Both the position numbers and the translations under genes were made by a program. Positions 6,065-11,741 of a DNA stretch of 11,741 nt are shown here, one piece after another. Below the pieces are notes generated by a model. It was not told the origin of the DNA, made no database searches, and saw nothing but the letters and a program-made list of their open reading frames with translations. The stretch lies in assembly GCA_035632395.1 (NCBI GenBank), contig DASQGX010000206.1, positions 1-11,741 of the forward strand, written 5' to 3'. The number at the start of each line of letters is the position of its first letter. The stretch's first letter is position 1. The DNA is from REEB95 sp035632395. GTDB lineage: Bacteria > Pseudomonadota > Alphaproteobacteria > ATCC43930 > CGMCC-115725.

Positions 6065-6541
6065 ATGGCTCAAACTCACGATTTTGAGCGCGCCTTCGGC
6101 TTTGTCCTGCACGAGGCGGCGCGGCTCCTGTCCAAGCGTTTCGATCAGAAGGCGCGCGCCATCGGCCTGACGCGCGCGCAATGCAGCTTGCTGTTCCGCC
6201 TGTCTATGCAGGAAGGCATGAACCAGGCGCGGCTCGCCGAGCTGATGGAAATGGAGCCGATCTCGCTCGCGCGGCTGCTCGATCGCATGGAGCAGGCAGG
6301 CTGGGTCGAGCGCCGCGCCGATCCCGCCGACAAGCGCGCGTACCGCCTTTATATGACAGCCAAGGCCAAGCCGGTGCTCGAGCGCATGCTCGCTGTCGGC
6401 CTCGAAACGCGCGGCGAGGCGCTCGCCGGCATTTCGCAAGCCGACCGCGACCGCATGATCGACCTGCTGATCCAGGTGCGCCGCAACTTGTCCGAGCGCG
6501 GCGGCGAGCCGCAGCGCGACCACACCGGAGCGCGCGCATGA
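6065..6541 (+). CDS. MarR-family transcriptional regulator (EmrR-like)
   Basis: This 158-aa winged-helix regulator is of typical MarR length. Residues 36-80 hold the helix-turn-helix: LTRAQCSLLFRL, then QARLAELMEMEPISLARLLDRMEQAGWV, including the recognition helix. The wing RRADPADKRAYRLYMTAKAKP follows at 83-103 with the conserved D-x(3)-KR arrangement. Terminal helices (5-30 and 105-143) form the dimer. It is the first gene of a three-gene efflux operon and overlaps the adaptor gene by 4 bp (ATGA). The candidate operator just upstream suggests autorepression. By analogy with EmrR it should respond to phenolic or uncoupler-like compounds, but the ligand is not visible. Confidence 0.92.
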   Translation: MAQTHDFERAFGFVLHEAARLLSKRFDQKARAIGLTRAQCSLLFRLSMQEGMNQARLAELMEMEPISLARLLDRMEQAGWVERRADPADKRAYRLYMTAKAKPVLERMLAVGLETRGEALAGISQADRDRMIDLLIQVRRNLSERGGEPQRDHTGARA

Positions 6542-7617
6542 GTCCCGACACGCGTCCACCGCTGCCGCTCGGTCACGAGCCTGCCGCGCTGCGCTTGCGC
6601 CGCTGGTTCCGTCATCGCGGCGCGCAGTGGCGATTGCCGTTGCTGCTGGCCGGTCCGGTGCTGGTGCTTCTTGTCGCGGCTTATCTTTATCTGACCGCCG
6701 GCGGCACGGTTTCGACCGACGATTCCTATGTTCAGGCCGACAAGGTCACGGTCAGCGCCGATGTCGCTGGCCGCGTCGTCGCCGTCGTCGTGCACGACAA
6801 TCAGCTCGTCCACGCCGGCGATCTGCTGTTCCAGATCGACGACCGGCAATATCGCATCGCCGTCGCACACGCCCAGGCCGAGCTCGCCGCGGCGCGGCTC
6901 AAGGTGCGCGAGGCGCTCGACAATCTCGCCTATCGCCAGCGTGAGTTCGACCGCCAACAGCGTCTATTCGCCGGCCATGTCACGTCGCAGGCCAGGCTCG
7001 ACGAGGCGCGCAATGCACTCGATGTCGCGCGTCAGCAGGCGGCCGGCCTGACGCCGCCGTCGGCCGGCGACGCTGCCGCTGCGATCGACGCCGAGGTCGA
7101 GCAGCATCCGCTGGTGCTGCAAGCCAAGGCGGCGCTCGCCCAGGCCGAGCTCGATCTGTCGCGCACCACCGTCAAGGCGCCGCTCGACGGCGTGGTGACA
7201 CGCGTCTCGAGCCTGCCGGTCGGCGAATATCTTAACGTCGCCCAGCCGGCCTTCGCGTTGGTCGCCAGCAACAAGGTTTGGGTTGAGGCAAACTTCAAGG
7301 AAACCGATCTGACGCACGTGTTGCCCGGCGACAGTGTGACCGTCGCCATCGACACCTATCCCGACAAGACGTTCCACGGCCATGTCGAGAGCATCGGTCC
7401 GGGCACCGGCTCGGAGTTCTCGGTGCTGCCGGCGCAGAACGCGACCGGCAACTGGGTCAAGGTGGTGCAGCGCGTTCCGGTACGCATCGTCATCGACAAC
7501 AGCGATGCCGATCATCCGCTGCGCGCCGGCATGAGTGCCGAGGTCGAGATCAAGACCGGCTATTCGCGGCTGTTCGGATGGACCAAGCCGACGCCGCCGG
7601 CGGAGACCGCGCGCTGA
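6538..7617 (+). CDS. emrA: HlyD-family periplasmic adaptor (membrane fusion protein, EmrA-like)
   Basis: This 359-aa protein joins an inner-membrane pump to an outer-membrane channel. It has a short cytoplasmic N-terminus, one membrane anchor (about 33-53), then STDDSYVQADKVTVSADVAGRV (59-80), a lipoyl-like half motif. A helical hairpin spans roughly 103-212, and the second lipoyl half is VKAPLDGVVTRVSSLPVGEYL (212-232). The beta-barrel region contains VEANFKETDL (249-258) and the EmrA-typical SVLPAQNATGNWVKVVQRVPVRI (295-317). The start ATG overlaps the marR stop as ATGA; the frame is open further upstream only because it crosses marR. It ends by sharing one base with the pump gene start. 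No outer-membrane TolC-like gene is in the window. Confidence 0.94.
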   Translation: MSPDTRPPLPLGHEPAALRLRRWFRHRGAQWRLPLLLAGPVLVLLVAAYLYLTAGGTVSTDDSYVQADKVTVSADVAGRVVAVVVHDNQLVHAGDLLFQIDDRQYRIAVAHAQAELAAARLKVREALDNLAYRQREFDRQQRLFAGHVTSQARLDEARNALDVARQQAAGLTPPSAGDAAAAIDAEVEQHPLVLQAKAALAQAELDLSRTTVKAPLDGVVTRVSSLPVGEYLNVAQPAFALVASNKVWVEANFKETDLTHVLPGDSVTVAIDTYPDKTFHGHVESIGPGTGSEFSVLPAQNATGNWVKVVQRVPVRIVIDNSDADHPLRAGMSAEVEIKTGYSRLFGWTKPTPPAETAR

Positions 7618-9146
7618 TGGCGCCGGCCGGCGAAGGCGAGGTCGCCAATCGCGGCCTGATCACGGTCTCGATCATGCTGGCGACGATCATGCAGGCGCTC
7701 GACACCACGATCGCCAACGTCGCGCTGCCCGACATGCAGGGCAGCTTCGCCGTGGCGCAAGACCAAGTCGCCTGGGTACTGACCTCCTATATCGTCGCCG
7801 CCGCCATCGCCACGCCGCTGTGCGGCTGGCTCGCCATGCGCTATGGCCGCAAACGGCTGTTCCTGCTGTCGGTCGCCGGTTTCACCGTCGCATCGTTGAT
7901 GTGCGGCGTCGCCGGCAGCCTGACGCAAATGGTGATCGACCGGCTGCTTCAGGGTCTGTTCGGCGCCGCGCTCGTGCCGCTGTCGCAGGCGGTGCTGCTC
8001 GACTCCAATCCGCGCGAGAAGCACGGCCAGGCGATGGCGATCTGGGGCGCCGGCATCATGCTCGGCCCGATCCTGGGACCGACGCTCGGCGGCTGGCTCA
8101 CTGACAACTACACCTGGCGCTGGGTGTTCTACATCAACCTCCCGGTCGGCATCGTCTGCTTTCTGGGATTGCTGCTGTTCCTGCGCGAGACGCCGACCAG
8201 CCGCGGCCGGCCGTTCGATTTCTTCGGCTTCGCCATGCTGAGTATCGCCGTCGGCGCGGCACAGATGATGCTCGACCGCGGCGAGCTCAAGGACTGGTTC
8301 GGCTCGACCGAGATCCGCATCTATTTCAGCCTGATCGTCGCGGCGTTCTGGGTCTTCGTCGTGTGGACGGCGATGGCCGACCATCCGTTCTTCAACCGCA
8401 CGCTGTTGAAAGACCGCAACTTCGTCGCCGGCTGCATCTTTATCGCCGTGATCGGCGTCGTGCTCTACGGCACGCTGGCGCTGATGCCGCCGTTCCTTCA
8501 GACGCTGATGGATTATCCGGTAGTCACGACCGGCCTGCTGCTCGCGCCGCGCGGCATCGCCACCATGATCGGGATGCTGATTGTCGGCCGCCTGTCGGGC
8601 AAGGTGGATACGCGGCTGATGCTGCTCTTCGGTTTCGCGGTAACGTCGTATTCCCTCTGGCAGATGGCGCATTTCGATCTGCAGATGGATTGGTGGCCCG
8701 TCGTTGTCACCGGCGTCGTCCAGGGCTTCGGTTTGGGGTTCCTGTTCGTGCCGCTGACCACGATTGCCTTCGCCACGCTCGACCCGCGCCTCCGGACCGA
8801 GGCCGCCGGTATCTATAGCCTGATCCGCAATGTCGGCGCTTCGATCGGCATCTCTTTCTGCGAGACCGAATTGGCGCGCGGCATGCAGATCAGCCACCAA
8901 TCCTTCGCCGCGGCGATGACGCCGTTCAACCGCGCGCTGACCAGCCCGCACGTCCAGACCTACTGGAACATCCACAGCACCGCGGGTCTCGCTGCGCTCA
9001 ACGCCGAAATCAACCGCCAGGCGGCGATGCAGGCCTATATCGACGTTTTCATGGTCATCATGGTGATCGCGCTCGCCTCGGTGCCGCTGCTGTTCCTGCT
9101 GCGCGAGGTCAAGACGCAGGCCGGCGCCGCGCCGGCGGTGGAGTAG
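7617..9146 (+). CDS. emrB: MFS multidrug efflux pump, DHA2 family, 14 helices (EmrB-like)
   Basis: This 509-aa drug/H+ antiporter of the inner membrane works with the preceding adaptor. Family motifs are LDTTIANVALP (28-38, motif D1 of helix 1), GWLAMRYGRKR (70-80, motif A) and the antiporter motif C region GPILGPTLGGW (150-160), followed by WRWVFYINLPVGI (167-179). The length and the two extra helices between the halves fit DHA2. The ATG at 7617 shares one base with the adaptor stop (TGATG) and has GGAG 11 bp upstream. An in-frame ATG at 7578 would overlap the adaptor gene by 40 bp and is less likely. The gene ends exactly where the convergent unknown gene ends, so there is no room for a terminator between them. 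Confidence 0.94.
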   Translation: MAPAGEGEVANRGLITVSIMLATIMQALDTTIANVALPDMQGSFAVAQDQVAWVLTSYIVAAAIATPLCGWLAMRYGRKRLFLLSVAGFTVASLMCGVAGSLTQMVIDRLLQGLFGAALVPLSQAVLLDSNPREKHGQAMAIWGAGIMLGPILGPTLGGWLTDNYTWRWVFYINLPVGIVCFLGLLLFLRETPTSRGRPFDFFGFAMLSIAVGAAQMMLDRGELKDWFGSTEIRIYFSLIVAAFWVFVVWTAMADHPFFNRTLLKDRNFVAGCIFIAVIGVVLYGTLALMPPFLQTLMDYPVVTTGLLLAPRGIATMIGMLIVGRLSGKVDTRLMLLFGFAVTSYSLWQMAHFDLQMDWWPVVVTGVVQGFGLGFLFVPLTTIAFATLDPRLRTEAAGIYSLIRNVGASIGISFCETELARGMQISHQSFAAAMTPFNRALTSPHVQTYWNIHSTAGLAALNAEINRQAAMQAYIDVFMVIMVIALASVPLLFLLREVKTQAGAAPAVE

Positions 9147-9599
9147 TCACTCCCGCGTCAGCGCTTGGCGGAAGGCGCGCGCATCGAAATCCGCCGTGCC
9201 GTCCTTGCCGGTGCGCTTTACCGGCAGGTCGAGCCGTGCCGCCGCTAGCAGCGCGGTTTCCGACAGCGTGTTGGTTGGCCCACTCGGCTCGAGCGCGAAG
9301 CGCGCCAGCGACGGGCTTTGCGACAACAGCCGGAACAGCGCCGTAACGCGCAGGAACAGCGCCAGCGTCACCGGCACGCTGGTGCCGAGCTCCTCGCTGA
9401 ACAGGTCGAGCACTGCCTTGGTATCGATCTCGGGCTGCGTTGGCGTATCCGCGTCTTCATCGTCGGTCTCGTCTGGCGGTGGCATGTCGGCGCGGACGCG
9501 GTCGAGATATTCGCCGAAGATGTACACCGCCGACGCCAGCAGTTCGGGCTCAACCGCCGGCACTCGCGGCGGCAGCGGAAAGGGCAAGACGTCGTTCAT
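9147..9599 (-). CDS. Unrecognised acidic protein of 150 aa
   Basis: I do not recognise this protein. It begins with a proline-rich segment (MNDVLPFPLPPRVPAVEPEL), has a helical stretch around 21-38 (LLASAVYIFGEYLDRVRA), an acidic, proline-rich, probably disordered linker (40-59, PPPDETDDEDADTPTQPEID), then an amphipathic helical region (60-95, with LDLFSEELG and LALFLRVTALFRLLSQ). There is no signal peptide and no clear membrane span. It starts 19 bp after the GlcG-like gene stop, so it is probably its second cistron, with a GGCGGCGG ribosome-site-like stretch. Its coding nature is supported by tight packing with both neighbours and a protein-like composition. Its stop abuts the stop of the convergent pump gene with zero bases between. 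Function is unknown. Confidence 0.7.
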   Translation of the reverse strand: MNDVLPFPLPPRVPAVEPELLASAVYIFGEYLDRVRADMPPPDETDDEDADTPTQPEIDTKAVLDLFSEELGTSVPVTLALFLRVTALFRLLSQSPSLARFALEPSGPTNTLSETALLAAARLDLPVKRTGKDGTADFDARAFRQALTRE

Positions 9600-9618
9600 G
9601 CCGCCGCGGCGCGCCGCC

Positions 9619-10059
9619 TCACAGTGTGGCGCCCGTGTCGGCGTTGAGGCCGGCGGCCTTGATGCCGGCGACGCCGCAGGCCTCGTCGTTTTCCGAGGTG
9701 TCGCCGCTGATGCCGACCGCGCCGACGATCTCGCCGCTGCCGTCGCGGATCAGCACGCCGCCTGGCACTGGCACGACGCGGCCGTCGAATGCCGCGGACA
9801 ACGCCTGAATGAAATGCGGCGCAATCGGCACGCGGCGCGCAAACTCGCGCCCACCGAAGCCCATGCCGAGACAGCCATAGGCTTTGCCGAAGGCGATCTC
9901 GAACCGCATGATCGAGGTCTTGTCCTCGCGCTTGAAGGCGACCACATGGCCGCCGGAATCAAGGACGGCAACCGCAAGGGGCTTGAATTTCTGCGCGCGG
10001 CCGTGCTCTAGCGCCTTGTCGACGATAATCGTGGCCTGGGCCAGCGTGACATTGCTCAT
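9619..10059 (-). CDS. GlcG/HbpS-like (DUF336) protein
   Basis: This 146-aa single-domain protein belongs to the GlcG/HbpS family. Family marks are VAVLDSGGHVVAFKRED (30-46), the FGKAYGCLGMGFGGREFA segment (57-74) and the C-terminal PVPGGVLIRDGSGEIVGAVGISGD (97-120) with NDEACGVAGI (124-133). It has no signal peptide, unlike HbpS, which is secreted and binds haem; GlcG itself lies in glycolate operons and its role is unclear. Members often sit beside catabolic or oxidoreductase genes, as here. The ATG at 10059 follows a strong ribosome site (GGGAGGGAG, minus strand 10074-10066) by 6 bases. It is divergent from the decarboxylase-like gene across a 98-bp gap and is followed by the unknown acidic protein gene. 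Confidence 0.88.
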   Translation of the reverse strand: MSNVTLAQATIIVDKALEHGRAQKFKPLAVAVLDSGGHVVAFKREDKTSIMRFEIAFGKAYGCLGMGFGGREFARRVPIAPHFIQALSAAFDGRVVPVPGGVLIRDGSGEIVGAVGISGDTSENDEACGVAGIKAAGLNADTGATL

Positions 10060-10110
10060 GCGAAACTCCCTCCCGTTTCAAAGCCAAGGGCCGCTATGAT
10101 AGGGGCTGGG

Positions 10111-10133
10111 CGCGCCGAACGGAACGCGCCGAA
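10111..10133. repeat. Tandem 9-bp repeats CGCGCCGAA in the divergent promoter gap
   Basis: Two exact copies of CGCGCCGAA (10111-10119 and 10125-10133) lie 14 bp apart in the gap between the GlcG-like and decarboxylase-like genes. The first copy also joins an inverted repeat, GGCGCG (10109-10114) with CGCGCC (10125-10130). Repeated half-sites between divergent genes often bind a shared regulator (LysR-type, for example). A TATGAT box at 10095-10100 could be a -10 for the rightward gene, but no good -35 is placed for it. Confidence 0.4.
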
Positions 10134-10157
10134 TTTCTTTTGGGGGCACAAAAGCGC

Positions 10158-11150
10158 ATGTCGAAGCTGCGGATGACGCTGGCGTGTTGGGATTATGACC
10201 GCGTCAAGGCGCTCGCCGACAGCACGGTGCAGCCCGAGGGCATCGATCTCGAAATCCTGCCTTTGGTCGTCGAGGAAACTTTCTGGCGCATGCTGCGCCA
10301 CCGCGAGTTCGACGCCGCCGAGATGTCGCTGTCGTCTTACTGCGTCTCGCTGATGAAGGAGCGCAAGGACTTTATCGCCATTCCGGTGTTCCCCTCGCGC
10401 ATGTTCCGCCATTCGTGTTTCACGATCTCGGCCAAAAGCGGCATCCGCGAGCCCAAGGATCTCGCCGGCAAGCGCGTCGGCAATCCCGAATATCAGCTCA
10501 CGGCCATCGTCTGGATGAAAGGCATCCTGCAAGACGAATATGGCGTCGATTGCGCAAGCCCGAACTATTTCACCGGCGGCGAGGAGGAGCCCGGCCGCGA
10601 AGAGAAACTCAAGCTGAACCTGCCGGCGAAGTTCAAGGTGCAGCCCATCGGTCCAACCCAGACGCTGTCGCGCATGATTGCCGACGGCGCGATCGACGCG
10701 ATCTATGCGCCCCGCCTGCCGTCGACGTTCCACAGCGAACCCGACAACGTGAAGCGCCTGTTCCCGAATTACGTCGAGGTCGAGCAGGCCTATTTCCGCA
10801 AGACCAAGATCTTCCCGATCATGCACGTCATCGCGCTGCGCCGCGATCTCTACGAAGCCAATCGCTGGATCGCGGTATCGCTGATGAAGGCGTTCGTCGA
10901 AGCACAGAGACGCTGTTATGCCGATCTCGAGATGATCGCGTCGCAGAAGACCATGCTGCCGTGGCAGAGCGCGCATCTCGAGGAAACCAAACGCGTCATG
11001 GGCGCGGCATGGTGGCCCTACGGCCTCGCGGCCAACCGCCACACGCTCGACACTTTTCTGCGCTACCACCACGAGCAAGGGCTGTCGCAACGGCGCCTGT
11101 CGCCCGAGGAGCTGTTCGCGCCCGAAACCTTCGAGGCGTTCAAGATTTGA
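10158..11150 (+). CDS. 4,5-dihydroxyphthalate decarboxylase-family / substrate-binding-like protein
   Basis: This 330-aa protein matches the family annotated as 4,5-dihydroxyphthalate decarboxylase (Pht5-like), which has a periplasmic-binding-protein type II fold. Recognisable stretches are LTLACWDYDRVKALAD (6-21), VQPEGIDLEILPL (24-36), ETFWRMLRHREFDAAEMSLSS (40-60), FIAIPVFPSRMFRHSC (72-87), PKDLAGKRVGNPEYQ (99-113) and NYFTGGEEEPGREEKLKL (136-153). There is no signal peptide, so it should be cytoplasmic and enzymatic rather than an ABC transporter binding protein, although many homologues carry that label. Many relatives surely act on other substrates, and no other phthalate gene is here. 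The ATG at 10158 follows GGGGG by 11 bases; an in-frame TTG at 10140 is less likely. Its TGA overlaps the next gene's TTG (TTGA), implying coupled translation. Confidence 0.85.
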   Translation: MSKLRMTLACWDYDRVKALADSTVQPEGIDLEILPLVVEETFWRMLRHREFDAAEMSLSSYCVSLMKERKDFIAIPVFPSRMFRHSCFTISAKSGIREPKDLAGKRVGNPEYQLTAIVWMKGILQDEYGVDCASPNYFTGGEEEPGREEKLKLNLPAKFKVQPIGPTQTLSRMIADGAIDAIYAPRLPSTFHSEPDNVKRLFPNYVEVEQAYFRKTKIFPIMHVIALRRDLYEANRWIAVSLMKAFVEAQRRCYADLEMIASQKTMLPWQSAHLEETKRVMGAAWWPYGLAANRHTLDTFLRYHHEQGLSQRRLSPEELFAPETFEAFKI

Positions 11151-11741
11151 CGCTGGTCCGGTTCACGCTCGTGCTCCTTGCCGCTGCCCTTTTCGGCAGC
11201 TCGGCCTGGGCGCAGGTGGACCGGCCCGGCACGGCGCACCGCATCTCCGCTGACCTGCCGCCACCGTTCGCGACATCGTCGGCAGTCAATCCGCCGCGCC
11301 TGGTCGCACGCCCGGCCGACGCCGTGCTCGCAGCGCCACCGGGCTTCAGCGTCAGCGAATTTCTTGGGGGCCTGACGCGGCCGCGGCTGCTTGCGACCGC
11401 GCCCAACGGCGACATCTTCGTCGCCGAAAGCGCTGCCGACCGCGTCACCATCGTGCGCGCGCCCGCCGGTGCGGCGCAGGCTGCGCAGCACCAAGTTTTC
11501 GCCGCCGGCCTCAGCCGGCCGTTCGGTATCGCCTTCTATCCGCCCGGTCCCGATCCGCGCTGGGTCTATATCGCCAATGAGGATTCGGTGGTGCGCTTCG
11601 CCTATCGCAACGGCGATCTGCGCGCGGGCGGCCCGGCCGAAACCGTGATCCGCGCACTGCCGAACGGCGGCAATCATTGGACCCGCGCGCTCGCCTTTAC
11701 CGCCGACGGCAAGCATCTGCTGGTCAGCGTCGGCTCCGCCA
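11147..11741 (+). CDS. Exported PQQ-type sugar/sorbosone dehydrogenase-like protein, N-terminal part
   Basis: This gene is open from the TTG at 11147 to the window end (198 codons, no stop) and so is incomplete. It starts with a signal peptide: hydrophobic core LVLLAAALFGSSAWA, with predicted cleavage after A22 (AWA-Q). After a proline-rich segment comes PPGFSVSEFLGGLTRPR, then blades of a beta-propeller: ATAPNGDIFVAES, GLSRPFGIAFYPP, WVYIANEDSVVRFAY, and GGNHWTRALAFTADGKHLLVSVGS. This is the typical N-terminal half of soluble PQQ-dependent glucose or L-sorbosone dehydrogenase-like proteins, which oxidise sugars or aldehydes in the periplasm. The TTG start overlaps the previous stop by three bases, has GAGG 10 bases upstream, and is needed for the full signal peptide; there is no ATG early in the frame. 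The rest, including most cofactor residues, lies outside, so PQQ use is inference. Confidence 0.8.
   Translation, partial: MTLVRFTLVLLAAALFGSSAWAQVDRPGTAHRISADLPPPFATSSAVNPPRLVARPADAVLAAPPGFSVSEFLGGLTRPRLLATAPNGDIFVAESAADRVTIVRAPAGAAQAAQHQVFAAGLSRPFGIAFYPPGPDPRWVYIANEDSVVRFAYRNGDLRAGGPAETVIRALPNGGNHWTRALAFTADGKHLLVSVGSA

Noticed and set aside
6181..6537. Upstream extension of the HlyD-type adaptor frame through marR
   Set aside because: The added residues are an out-of-frame reading of marR. The ATG at 6538 gives the normal N-terminus and the usual ATGA overlap.
7560..8975. A 471-codon open frame on the minus strand opposite the efflux pump
   Set aside because: It is the antisense shadow of a clearly recognised DHA2 pump. 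The translation is low-complexity, rich in R, H, D, E and Q, matches no family and is typical of reverse frames in GC-rich genes.
9606..9617. 12-bp palindrome GCGGCGCGCCGC between the GlcG-like and unknown genes
   Set aside because: It is made only of G and C, has no loop, and lies where a ribosome site is needed. Such palindromes are expected by chance at this base composition.
10056..11090. A 344-codon minus-strand open frame opposite the decarboxylase-like gene
   Set aside because: The plus-strand gene has strong family matches along its whole length; the reverse translation resembles no protein I recognise.

Overview
The window is high-GC, densely coded bacterial chromosome with short intergenic gaps and strong G/C bias at third codon positions. 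Protein matches and gene order (a two-helix HIG1-like protein, a PduO-type cobalamin adenosyltransferase, EtfB, EtfA and a 3-hydroxybutyryl-CoA dehydrogenase in a row) point to an alphaproteobacterium of the Hyphomicrobiales, near Bradyrhizobium, Rhodopseudomonas or other Xanthobacteraceae-like lineages. This placement comes from recognition, not from a search. I see no insertion sequence, phage gene, CRISPR array, tRNA or rRNA.

Layout: (1) 147-3631, minus strand: a central-metabolism block. In transcription order it holds the HIG1-like membrane protein, ATP:cob(I)alamin adenosyltransferase, etfB, etfA and hbdA. A 123-bp gap before etfB holds a perfect 18-bp palindrome lying in a plausible promoter, so etfBA-hbdA is probably a separately regulated unit for electron transfer from acyl-CoA dehydrogenases plus beta-oxidation or butanoate metabolism. 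(2) 3783-5985, plus strand: an aromatic-acid/H+ symporter-type MFS transporter and an SDR dehydrogenase 16 bp apart, behind a good sigma70-type promoter and ending at a hairpin terminator. This looks like an uptake-plus-oxidation pair of unknown substrate. (3) 6065-9146, plus strand: an emrRAB-like efflux operon (MarR repressor, HlyD-type adaptor, 14-helix DHA2 pump) whose genes overlap at their stop/start codons. A 14-bp palindrome just before the marR start is a likely autoregulatory operator.

(4) 9147-10059, minus strand: an unrecognised acidic 150-aa protein, whose stop abuts the stop of the pump gene with no gap, and a GlcG/HbpS-like (DUF336) protein. (5) 10158-11741, plus strand: a 330-aa protein of the 4,5-dihydroxyphthalate decarboxylase / substrate-binding-like family without a signal peptide. 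Its stop codon overlaps a TTG start of a secreted PQQ-type sugar/sorbosone dehydrogenase-like protein that runs off the window. That last gene is incomplete and easy to miss.

Most genes belong to known families. The best candidates for something undescribed are the etfB palindrome and its unknown regulator, the overlapping pair of a cytosolic decarboxylase-like protein and an exported PQQ-type dehydrogenase next to a divergent GlcG-like gene, and two probable leaderless transcripts.
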